Part shown: positions 16,686 through 24,558 of the stretch, piece after piece
How the letters are laid out: the number at the start of each line of letters is the position of its first letter
How positions within the stretch are numbered: the first letter of the stretch is position 1
Source: Streptacidiphilus albus JL83
GTDB lineage: Bacteria; Actinomycetota; Actinomycetes; Streptomycetales; Streptomycetaceae
Assembly (NCBI RefSeq): GCF_000744705.1
Contig: NZ_JQML01000001.1
Location: forward strand, 2,924,017-2,988,016
Direction of reading: 5' to 3'
Length of the DNA stretch: 64,000 nucleotides
Notes under the pieces: generated by a model
The model's input: the letters and a program-made list of their open reading frames with translations, nothing else
Databases searched by the model: none
Told to the model about the DNA's origin: nothing
Position numbers and translations under genes: made by a program

Positions 16686-19066
16686 ACGGGACAGACGGTC
16701 CATTGGGCTACCTCCTCGGCCCCGATACCCCCTTCGCCCACCTCCCTGCCGAACTCTCCCTCCTGGTACGCGCGGACGGCTGGTGGCTCGCACCTTCCCT
16801 GCTCACCGCCGTCGGATCCGCCCGCCTGACCCGACTCCTGCTGCACCGCCGCCGCCAGCGACAACTGACCGCCGACGGATACTCGCTGGTGATCTGGGCC
16901 CCACCGGTGATCGACCCGGCCAGCGCCGCCGCCCTGTGGTCCCACCTGACCGGGCTTCTCCGTCCCTGGTGGAAGCGCACCCTGGGCCAGCAGCAGCATC
17001 TGGTGTTCGAGTACCACTTCACCACGGCCGGACTCGCCGTCCGTCTGTGGGCACCGGCCACAGTGCCCGCTGTGCTACTGCATCGGGCCGTCGAATCCGC
17101 GTGGCCCGGAGCGCACGTCAGCACCCACATCGAACCTGTCTTCCTGGCCAAGAGCACACCACGCACCACCGGCGGCACCCTCCGCCTCGCCCGCCCCGAG
17201 ATCCTGCCGATCCGACACCAGCACGACACCGACCCGCTGCGCGCCCTGCTCGGCGCGGGCCTCGCGCTCGGCCCCGAGGAGAGCGTCAGCGTGCAGGTCC
17301 TCGCCCGGCCCGCCACCGGCGCGCGGGTCCGCCGCGCCAGATACCGGATTCGCGCCCTTCGCGCGGGCGTCAGCAGCCCGAACCGGCCTCGGGCGCTCCT
17401 CGATCTGCTCACCCACCAGCCCTCGCGCGCCACCGCAGCCGCCCGCGACCCCGAACAGGCCGACCAGCTGCGCGCAGCCCTTACCAAACACGCCGGACCC
17501 CAGTGGGAGACCTGCGTCCGCTACTCCGTCGCCATGCCCGACCACGCAGACACTGCCGACCGGCTGCGCGGCCGGGCGCACGCCGTGGCCTCAGCCTTCG
17601 CCATCCACTCCGGCCGCAACTGGTACGCCCGCCACCGACTGAGCGACCCCGCGCGTCGGATGACGGAGCGCCATTTCCCGATGCGCGGCGACCTACTGTC
17701 CGTGCCGGAGCTCGCCGCGATCGCCCACCTGCCGTTGGACACCGCCGCCCCCGGCGTCCAGCGAGCCGGGGCCCGCTCCATCCTTCCCATCGCCGCCGTC
17801 CCCCTGCCGGGACCGGCCGCCAAACCGCTGGGGCGCTCCGACCTCGCCACAGAACGCCCCGTCGGCCTGGCCGTCGCCGACGGGCGGCACCACCTGCACA
17901 TCATGGGCGCCACCGGCTCCGGCAAGTCCACCCTCATGGCCACCATGGTCCTGGCCGACGCGGAGGCCGGACGCGGCGCTCTGGTCATCGACCCCAAGGG
18001 CGACCTCGTCCTGGACATCCTCGCCCGCCTCCCCGAAACCGCGCTCGGCCGCACCGTCGTCCTGGACCCCGGCGACCACGCCGCCCCGCCCCGGCTCAAC
18101 GTCCTGGAGGGCGACCGCGCCCAGGCCGACGTCGTCGTCGACAACCTCGTCGGGATCTTCCGCCGGATCTTCACCGCCTTCTGGGGGCCACGCACGGACG
18201 ACGTCATGCGCGCCGCCTGCCTCACCCTCATGACCTCCCCCACCGCCGGCGCCACCGTCACCCTCGCCGACATCCCCCGCCTGCTCACCGAACCGTCCTA
18301 CCGCCGACGCGTCGTCAGAGGACTCTCCGGCGCCGACAAGACCCTGCGCGGCTTCTGGACCTGGTACGAACAGCTCTCCGAACCCTCTCGCGCTGCCGCC
18401 ACCGGCCCGCTGATGAACAAACTCCGTGCCTTCCTGCTCCGGACGTTCGTCACCGACACCATCGCTTCCGGGGCCTCCACCTTCCACCTGGACGATGTGC
18501 TGGACGGCGGCCTCGCCCTGGTCCGGCTGCCCAAGGGCGTCCTGGGGGAGGAGACCTCCCGCCTCCTCGGCTCCTTCGTCGTCGCCAAGACCTGGCAGGC
18601 CGCCGCCGCCCGAGCCGCCGCCGGGGAGTCCGCCCGCCGCGACGCAGCCATGTACCTCGACGAGGCCCACAACTTCCTCACGCTCCCCTACCCCCTGGAG
18701 GACATGCTCGCCGAGGCCCGCGGCTACCGGCTCTCCCTGGTCCTGGCCCACCAGAACCTCTCCCAACTGCCGGGAGACCTGCGCGAGGGCATCTCCGCCA
18801 ACGCCCGCAACAAGGTCTTCTTCAACTCCTCGCCCGAGGACGCCCGCCTTCTGGAACGCCACACCGCCCCGCTCCTGGGCGCACACGACCTCGCCCACCT
18901 CGGGGCGTTCCAGGCCGCCGCCCGACTGGTCGTCGCCTCCGCTGACAGTCCCGCCTTCACTCTCGTCACAACCGCCCTGCCTCCCAGGACCCCCGGCCGG
19001 GCCACCGCCGTCCGCGCCGCCTCCCGCACCGTCTTCGGCCCCACCCCCGCACGCCCCACCCCCTGA
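16682..19066 (+). CDS. VirD4/TraG-like type IV coupling ATPase
   Basis: A 794-residue protein that would recruit DNA to the conjugation channel. The N-terminal ~330 residues are soluble, without the two membrane helices usual in VirD4. The motor follows: Walker A IMGATGSGKSTLMA (about 405-418), a conserved ALVIDPKGDLVLDIL strand, Walker B AMYLDEAHNFL (about 655-665), and the AHQNLSQLP sensor-type motif. Streptomycetes usually move double-stranded plasmid DNA with an FtsK-like TraB. A VirB4/VirD4 pair is therefore the less common design in this genus. Its ATG overlaps the VirB4 stop (ATGA). Confidence 0.85.
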   Translation: MNGTDGPLGYLLGPDTPFAHLPAELSLLVRADGWWLAPSLLTAVGSARLTRLLLHRRRQRQLTADGYSLVIWAPPVIDPASAAALWSHLTGLLRPWWKRTLGQQQHLVFEYHFTTAGLAVRLWAPATVPAVLLHRAVESAWPGAHVSTHIEPVFLAKSTPRTTGGTLRLARPEILPIRHQHDTDPLRALLGAGLALGPEESVSVQVLARPATGARVRRARYRIRALRAGVSSPNRPRALLDLLTHQPSRATAAARDPEQADQLRAALTKHAGPQWETCVRYSVAMPDHADTADRLRGRAHAVASAFAIHSGRNWYARHRLSDPARRMTERHFPMRGDLLSVPELAAIAHLPLDTAAPGVQRAGARSILPIAAVPLPGPAAKPLGRSDLATERPVGLAVADGRHHLHIMGATGSGKSTLMATMVLADAEAGRGALVIDPKGDLVLDILARLPETALGRTVVLDPGDHAAPPRLNVLEGDRAQADVVVDNLVGIFRRIFTAFWGPRTDDVMRAACLTLMTSPTAGATVTLADIPRLLTEPSYRRRVVRGLSGADKTLRGFWTWYEQLSEPSRAAATGPLMNKLRAFLLRTFVTDTIASGASTFHLDDVLDGGLALVRLPKGVLGEETSRLLGSFVVAKTWQAAAARAAAGESARRDAAMYLDEAHNFLTLPYPLEDMLAEARGYRLSLVLAHQNLSQLPGDLREGISANARNKVFFNSSPEDARLLERHTAPLLGAHDLAHLGAFQAAARLVVASADSPAFTLVTTALPPRTPGRATAVRAASRTVFGPTPARPTP

Positions 19067-19077
19067 GGAGAACCCCC

Positions 19078-20085
19078 ATGCCCCCGCGCGCCACGCCACC
19101 GGTCACCGTCCGACGCGGCCCCACCGCTCCTGCCTCCGGCAGCGGACGCCGGCGCACCCCGCTGTCCGCGCTCGCCGCCCGGCTGACCCCGCGCGACCTG
19201 TGGCTGCTCGACATGCTCGCCGAGCACACCGTCCTGACCAGCCACCACATCACCGACCTCGCCTACACCGGCCACCGTTCGGCCAACCGACGCCTGCACA
19301 CCCTGCACGGACTCGGCCTCCTCGACTCCTTCCGCATCCGCCAACAGATCGGTTCCGGTCCCGAGCACTACGTCCTGGGCCAGACCGGCGCAGCCCTCCT
19401 CGCCGCTCGCCACGCCACCACCCCCGCTGCCCTCGGCTGGCATCCCGAGCACGCCTCCCGCACCGCCTACAACCCCGCCCTGACCCACAACCTTGGCGTC
19501 GCAACCCTGTTCACCCAGCTCGTAAGCCCACCCGCCGACAACCTCGGCACAGCAGCGGCATGGTGGTCGGAACTGCGTTGCGAACGCACGTTCGGCGACC
19601 TGATCCACCCTGACGGCTACGGCCGCCTCAGCCACCGCGACCACAGCAGTGCCTTCTTCGTCGAGTACGACACCGGAACCGAGGCCCTGACCCGGCTGCT
19701 GGCCAAACTCGACGACTACCGGGAGGCCGCGCGAGCCCTGGCCGGACGCCCCTTGGTGCTGTTCACCCTCCACAGCGCCCGCCGCGAGCAGAACCTCCAC
19801 CACCGCCTCACCGGTCACCCCGCCCTGACCGAAGTCGCCGTGGCCACCACCGCCCGCGACACCCCAGCCGACGGCCGCGAGACCCACCACCCCGCCGAGG
19901 CGGTCTGGCTGCCCGCCGGCCGTCCCAGCCACCGCACCCGCCTCCTCGACCTGCCCGCTGCCTGGCCTGCCGCCGGACAACCCACCGATCCGGCCGTCAC
20001 GCTCACCGACGCCTTCCCCTTGCCCGCACCCGACCCAGCACCGCCGACCGGCCTTTGGCAGGCCGGACACCTCCAACAGAACTGA
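19078..20085 (+). CDS. Replication-relaxation family protein
   Basis: A 335-residue protein of the group seen on actinobacterial plasmids and integrative elements (Replic_Relax). It opens with a winged-helix segment at about residues 35-90 (LTPRDLWLLDMLAEHTVLTS...ANRRLHTLHGLGLL). A nuclease-like core follows with FFVEYDTGTEALTRLLAKLDDY (about 205-225), which resembles the D/E...K strands of restriction-endonuclease-type folds. A role in plasmid relaxation or nicking is assumed for the family but not proved for this protein; it is the best candidate for the missing relaxase here. GAGGAG lies just before the ATG, and the gene follows the coupling ATPase by 11 bases. Confidence 0.75.
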   Translation: MPPRATPPVTVRRGPTAPASGSGRRRTPLSALAARLTPRDLWLLDMLAEHTVLTSHHITDLAYTGHRSANRRLHTLHGLGLLDSFRIRQQIGSGPEHYVLGQTGAALLAARHATTPAALGWHPEHASRTAYNPALTHNLGVATLFTQLVSPPADNLGTAAAWWSELRCERTFGDLIHPDGYGRLSHRDHSSAFFVEYDTGTEALTRLLAKLDDYREAARALAGRPLVLFTLHSARREQNLHHRLTGHPALTEVAVATTARDTPADGRETHHPAEAVWLPAGRPSHRTRLLDLPAAWPAAGQPTDPAVTLTDAFPLPAPDPAPPTGLWQAGHLQQN

Positions 20086-20097
20086 TTCGCCCCGCCC

Positions 20098-21060
20098 ATG
20101 GCCGCCGCAACGGCCCGTGCCGCAGCCGGACTCGCCGTCGGCTGCGGCACGGTCCTCACGCTCTTCCTCGCCGCCGCCATCGCCGCCGTGACCGCAGCCG
20201 TCGCCGTCGCCACCGGCGGCCTGTCCCTGCTCCTCGACGGCGGCGCCCCCAGCCCGCAGGCCACTGCGGACATCCCGCCCGCGATGCTCTCCCGCTACCG
20301 GCAGGCCGCCACCACCTGCCCCGGCCTGCCCTGGACCATCCTGGCCGGCATCGGCAAAGTCGAGAGCGACCACGGCCGCGCCCGCAACCAAGTCTCCTCG
20401 GCCGGTGCGGTCGGGCCGATGCAGTTCCTGCCCAGCACCTTCACCGAGTACGACCAGCCCGTCCCGCCCGGCGGCGCGAACCCGCCCACACCCTGGGACG
20501 CCACCGACGCGGTCCAGGCCGCCGCCCGGCTCCTGTGCGCCCACGGCGGCCGAAACGGGAAGGACCTGCGAAACGCCGTCTACCAGTACAACCACGACGA
20601 GCAGTACGTAGACACGGTGATGGCCTACGCCACCCGCTATGCGTCCGCCGACAGCTCCGCTACCGACGCCGCCCCACCTGGAACAGGGGCGGCCCGAGCC
20701 CTCGCCTTCGCCCGCTCGCAGGTCGGCGTCCCCTACCAGTGGGGCGCCGAGGACCCCGGCCACGCCTTCGATTGCTCCGGCCTCACCCAGGCCGCCTACG
20801 CAGCCGCCGGGATCATCCTGCCGCGCGTCGCCCAGGACCAGTACGACCACGGCCCCCGACTCCCCACGGGGACACCGATCCAGCCCGGCGACCTCGTCTT
20901 CTTCGGCACCAGCACGGACAGCATCGTCCACGTCGGCATCGCCGTCTCCGGCACCACCATGATCGATGCCCCGCACAGCGGGACACTTGTTCGCCTGGAG
21001 TCGATCGGTCGTCCGATCGGGGCTGCACGGCCCAGCACCGCCTCCGCCGGGCAGCCGTAG
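20098..21060 (+). CDS. Cell-wall hydrolase: lytic transglycosylase (SLT) plus NlpC/P60 peptidase
   Basis: A 320-residue exported enzyme that opens peptidoglycan for the transfer channel. An N-terminal membrane anchor (about residues 8-50) leads to an SLT domain with the catalytic Glu in AGIGKVESDHG (near residue 88) and AGAVGPMQFLPSTF. A linker and an NlpC/P60 domain follow, with Cys226 in AFDCSGLTQAAY and His near 279 in IVHVGIAV. This two-domain layout matches VirB1-type/TcpG-like hydrolases of Gram-positive conjugation systems. It lies 12 bases behind the replication-relaxation gene. Confidence 0.9.
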   Translation: MAAATARAAAGLAVGCGTVLTLFLAAAIAAVTAAVAVATGGLSLLLDGGAPSPQATADIPPAMLSRYRQAATTCPGLPWTILAGIGKVESDHGRARNQVSSAGAVGPMQFLPSTFTEYDQPVPPGGANPPTPWDATDAVQAAARLLCAHGGRNGKDLRNAVYQYNHDEQYVDTVMAYATRYASADSSATDAAPPGTGAARALAFARSQVGVPYQWGAEDPGHAFDCSGLTQAAYAAAGIILPRVAQDQYDHGPRLPTGTPIQPGDLVFFGTSTDSIVHVGIAVSGTTMIDAPHSGTLVRLESIGRPIGAARPSTASAGQP

Positions 21061-21317
21061 GAGCCTGCACCACCCAACGCGCTTCGGATCGTCGCGCACG
21101 GTTCATCGGTCGCCCGCACCGATTCCAGTCGCTCTGCCCATGCTGACCAGGAACGATTCCCCGAGGGCGCTTGACAGGAGCCGGGTCGCAGAGCGACCAA
21201 TGGAGCCGGGCCCGAACCACGCGGTGCGCACCGCTCGGACCCCGGACGGCCATTGCGCCCTCCGCCCCGGCCGGGGACCCTCCATCCCCCTCAGTTCCAC
21301 CGACCCGGAGGTCCCCT

Positions 21318-22262
21318 GTGAACCCCAACGACCGGACTGCCCCGTCACCTCACGCCCCCGCAGCCCCGCCTAGCGCCAGCGCCGCCACCCTCCACCGGGC
21401 CGTACTGGCCGAGCCCGGCCGTACCGCCGCCGCCCTTGCGCTCGCCGCCGGCCTGGGTCGCTCCACCGCAGGCAAGCTCCTCACCACCATGGAGACCGGC
21501 GGCTTGGTCCGCCGGGAGCCCGGCGGCCACGACGGCACCCGCCGCCTGCCCGACCGCTGGCACCCCACCACCACCGCCACCGCACCGGACAACGCCCCGC
21601 AGCCAGGGCCTGAGAGGGAACAGACGGGCTCGGCAGTCGCCCCCGCCGCCGAGTCCGCCAGTGCGACAGAGCGCGGAGAGGAGCCAGTCCAGCGGGCATC
21701 GACCGCTGAGGACCCGAGCAGCGCCCCCGCCAGCCCGGCCTTCTCGGTCCAACCGCCAACCGAACGGGACACTGATCCCCAGGAGGAGGTTGAGGCGCCC
21801 GGGCCGGAGGCGGGCACCGACGAAGCGGCGGATCCCTCCCATCGTGACCTGGTCAACGCACTTGAACGGGGCACTGCGGATTCGGGAACTCCGGACGAGC
21901 CCACGGCCGCCGTCCCAGTGACGCAGGACGGCGACGACGGGCTGGCATCGCCCTCCCCCGGCACTGGGGCAGCCGCCGACGGCGTCTGCCCGATGTGCGG
22001 GCATCGACGGCGCGTTCCGGGCGTACGAACGACCAGCAGCGGCACCCGACTCGGCCAGGGCCAGCTGCACGAACTGGCGCTGGAACACCTTCGGTCCTAC
22101 CCGGATGAGGAGTTCACCGCGACAGGTATCGCCAAGGTGATCGGCAGGTCCTCCGGAGCGATCGCCAACGCCCTGGCCACGATGGTGAATCGGGGTGAAG
22201 CGGAGATGACCTGCAGCGTCCCGCGCCGCTACCGTGCCCTTCCCGGAGGCGCCAGTAGGTAG
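21318..22262 (+). CDS. Winged-helix DNA-binding protein with a disordered middle
   Basis: A 314-residue protein. The N-terminal winged helix (about residues 20-70: LHRAVLAEPGRTAAALALAA, then GLVRREPGG) resembles MarR/IclR-type domains. The middle is acidic, Ala/Pro/Glu-rich and probably disordered. A small CPMCGHRR knuckle (near residue 222) precedes a second winged helix (about 245-300) that reads EEFTATGIAKVIGRSSGAIA. Two DNA-binding ends joined by a flexible linker suggest a regulator or partition-like bridging protein. GTG 21318 follows GGAGG; frames extended upstream look non-coding. Last gene of the rightward operon, followed by a hairpin terminator. Confidence 0.7.
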   Translation: MNPNDRTAPSPHAPAAPPSASAATLHRAVLAEPGRTAAALALAAGLGRSTAGKLLTTMETGGLVRREPGGHDGTRRLPDRWHPTTTATAPDNAPQPGPEREQTGSAVAPAAESASATERGEEPVQRASTAEDPSSAPASPAFSVQPPTERDTDPQEEVEAPGPEAGTDEAADPSHRDLVNALERGTADSGTPDEPTAAVPVTQDGDDGLASPSPGTGAAADGVCPMCGHRRRVPGVRTTSSGTRLGQGQLHELALEHLRSYPDEEFTATGIAKVIGRSSGAIANALATMVNRGEAEMTCSVPRRYRALPGGASR

Positions 22263-22280
22263 GCGTTCGACAGGCACCAC

Positions 22281-22307
22281 GGCCCCGGCGTCCATGACGC
22301 TGGGGCC
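22281..22307 (+). terminator. Hairpin at the end of the transfer operon
   Basis: GGCCCCGGCGT and ACGCTGGGGCC (one G-T pair) flank a five-base loop, 19 bases behind the last stop codon. It also faces the convergent leftward gene and may serve both transcripts. Confidence 0.65.
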
Positions 22308-22460
22308 TGGAGTCCGGATGGGGATCTGTGCCGTGAGCGGCCCTGTCCCTTGTTGCCCCGCTTCCGTCACTATCGTTCGCGGGCAATGGGAGCCCTCAGC
22401 ACGGACGCTGTCGGACTCGATACTACTTTGATCAACCAACGAACCTTGCGCTACTTGAGG

Positions 22461-23080
22461 TCAGTAGTTCCCGTTACCGAGGATGCTGCCGCCGGCGTTG
22501 TATACGGTGATGAGCCCGACCCCGAACGCCGGAGGGTACGCCTGCTTTGCCCAGTCAGTTGCGGCTGCGACGATGAGGGTGGCTGTACTGCCGTCGGCGC
22601 TGCCGAGCCCACCGGAAAGGTCTGTGTAGACGCTGACGCTGCCGTTGTTCGCGTCGACCTTCGTGACGTGGTTCGCCACCGCAGCCTTCATCTGTGACGT
22701 GTCGGAGCCGGAGCCCGCGACAAACGCACTGAGCGCGTCCGCCTGGGACTTGGTGTCCGGGGTGCCGGTTGTGGTGGATGTGGAGTTCACCGAGGGCGAG
22801 GGAGACGTCGATACGGACTTCTTGCTCCCGCTGCTCGCCGCAACGACGATGATCACGATGATGATCACGAGGCCCAGGAGCGTACCGCAGCCGCCAAAGA
22901 GGCATCCACGGCCGAATCGACTCTTCTTCTCCGGTGGTGGCAGAGGCTGATTCCATCCCTGCGCGAGGCCGGCATCGTGCGGCGGCTCGCCCCCCCGTCC
23001 GGGCCTGAGCCGGTCGGCTGGCCTCCCCACGAAGGTTTCCCATCCGCTGCAGGCTCCTGGGGCTCCGACGGTTCGCTCAT
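22461..23080 (-). pseudogene. Membrane-anchored protein with a frameshift at a G7 run
   Basis: Reading left from ATG 23080, the frame starts MSEPSEPQEPAADGKPSWGG, low-complexity and Pro/Gly-rich. At a run of seven G (22990-22996 on the other strand's C) it leaves that frame. Reading six G instead gives a continuous product: AGLAQGWNQPLPPPEKKSRF, a membrane helix (LGLVIIIVIIVVAAS), a Ser/Thr-rich stalk and a ~90-residue extracellular domain ending ILGNGNY. Such proteins are common in actinobacteria and of unknown function. A group II intron ends immediately before the ATG, so the normal leader and ribosome site are gone. Either a sequencing slip, a phase-variable tract or true decay; total ~206 residues if repaired. 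Confidence 0.6.
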
Positions 23081-23132
23081 TGGTAGTTAGAGGCGCGGTG
23101 CTCTTGCGAGTCCGTTTCCTCTGTCCCCTTTC

Positions 23133-23165
23133 AATCCGTGCATGCGGTTTTCCCGCACACGGCTT
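23133..23165 (-). ncRNA. Group II intron domain V hairpin
   Basis: Reverse strand: AAGCCGTGTGCGG, GAAA loop, ACCGCATGCACGGATT. This is the ~34-nucleotide catalytic hairpin with a GNRA tetraloop, 22 bases behind the reverse transcriptase stop, exactly where domain V belongs. The first strand has AAGCC in place of the most common GAGCC. Confidence 0.8.
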
Positions 23166-23187
23166 ACCGATGATCTTCTTGACATGG

Positions 23188-24471
23188 TTACGCCGCCTTC
23201 GGATAGCGGATCGTGCCACGCAGTTGGTGCAGGCCGTGCCCGTTGAACCACTCTTCCGTCCAGACATTGCTCTGACCTGCCCGTAGGTTGCGGCCCCGCT
23301 TCTTCACCATGAGTCCGCGTAGCCGCCATACGACGTAGTCATCGACCTGTCTGAACTTCCGGGCGGCATTCCCGGTTCGGAAGTAGGCGCCCCAGCCGCG
23401 CAGGATCGGATTCAAGTCCGCGATCACGTCGCGGACATCCGTTCCCGACCGGCGGCGGTCGGTCCTGTCATGGACCTTGTCCCGGAGTCGCTTCATCGCC
23501 GCTTGCGAAGGCCAGCGATGCAGGAAGAACCGCACCTTGCGGTACTTCTTCCACATCCGGCCCGAGAACTGGGCTCTGAAGTGGCAGCCGAGGAAGTCGA
23601 GCCCTCCCCGACCCTCTCTGAGGTCAACCACCTTCGTCTTGTCCGGGTGCAGTTCCAGCCCCAGCGAGTCGAGAATCTCCCCGACCACCTCCAGGGCCCT
23701 CCTGGCATTGGCCACCGACCGGCACAGGACGACACCGTCGTCCGCGTACCGGACCAGTTCGCCGACACCGCGCTCAGCGAGCTCGGTGTCCAGGACGTGC
23801 AGGTAGATGTTGGCCAGCAAGGGTGAGATCACCCCGCCCTGAGGAGTCCCGGCGACCGTCCGCTGGAGTTCCCCGTCCACCATCACACCCGCCTGGAGCC
23901 ACAACCGCAGCAGCTTGAGCACCCTGCGGTCCGACACCCGCCGCCCCACTTCGGCGAGGAGGCGACCGTGGTCGATCTCGCCGAAGAAGTTGCGGATGTC
24001 GAACTCCACGACCACGCAACGGCCCTCGATGAAGCCCGTCCGAAGACGCTCCATCGCCTGCGTCGCCGACCGCTTGGGCCGGTACCCGTACGAGGACGGC
24101 AGGAAATCCGCCTCGAACACCGGTTCCAGGACGATCTTCGCCGTCTGCTGAGCCACCCTGTCGCGCACCGTGGGGATGCCCAGCGGCCGCTTGCCACCCT
24201 GCGGTTTCGGGATGTCCACACGCCTGGCCGGCGCGGGACGGTACACACCTGAGCGAAGAACCTCCTGGAGCTCGCCGAGCATCCGGCCAACCCCGTACTG
24301 GTTCTCCACGAACTCCAGGGTGACCCGATCCACCCCGGCGCTCCCTCTGTTGGCCCGGACCCGCTCCCATGCCTCCCACAGGACGTCACCCCGGTGGATA
24401 CGGTCGTACAGGGCATGGAAACGCCGCTCCGGAGACTGCTTGGCCCTGAGTTCCACAGTTGGCAGTGCCAA
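23188..24471 (-). CDS. ltrA: Group II intron reverse transcriptase/maturase
   Basis: A 427-residue protein that would help the intron RNA splice and copy it into DNA at new sites. Reverse transcriptase blocks are clear: SAGVDRVTLEFVE, KPQGGKRPLGIPTVRDR, YGYRPKRSATQAME, FDIRNFFGEIDH, GTPQGGVISPLLANIYLHVL and the catalytic YADD in VRYADDGVVLC. The maturase domain X follows (LNPILRGWGAYFRTGN). No HNH endonuclease is present, as in compact classes that home without second-strand cleavage. The TTG start lies inside a perfect 17-base palindrome (24457-24473), resembling the domain IVa hairpin that hides the start codon in other introns. The enzyme looks intact although its intron is split. Confidence 0.9.
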   Translation of the reverse strand: MALPTVELRAKQSPERRFHALYDRIHRGDVLWEAWERVRANRGSAGVDRVTLEFVENQYGVGRMLGELQEVLRSGVYRPAPARRVDIPKPQGGKRPLGIPTVRDRVAQQTAKIVLEPVFEADFLPSSYGYRPKRSATQAMERLRTGFIEGRCVVVEFDIRNFFGEIDHGRLLAEVGRRVSDRRVLKLLRLWLQAGVMVDGELQRTVAGTPQGGVISPLLANIYLHVLDTELAERGVGELVRYADDGVVLCRSVANARRALEVVGEILDSLGLELHPDKTKVVDLREGRGGLDFLGCHFRAQFSGRMWKKYRKVRFFLHRWPSQAAMKRLRDKVHDRTDRRRSGTDVRDVIADLNPILRGWGAYFRTGNAARKFRQVDDYVVWRLRGLMVKKRGRNLRAGQSNVWTEEWFNGHGLHQLRGTIRYPKAA

Positions 24472-24528
24472 CTAGGACACGAATATGTGGGTTGACCTGC
24501 GGAAATGCCTGTAGACACGCCGGGATGG

Positions 24529-24543
24529 CGTGTCACTAGGCGT
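24529..24543. repeat. Left copy of the 15-bp target-site duplication
   Basis: CGTGTCACTAGGCGT, identical to 26317-26331 and flanking the IS1634-family element. In the pre-insertion intron only one copy would be present, in domain IV upstream of the reverse transcriptase gene. Confidence 0.75.
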
Positions 24544-24558
24544 GGGGATAGTGCCTGG

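Noticed and set aside
18724..21099. Leftward 791-codon open frame opposite the coupling ATPase, replication-relaxation and hydrolase genes
   Set aside because: Spans three well-supported genes on the other strand, Gly/Val-rich with no motifs; antisense shadow.
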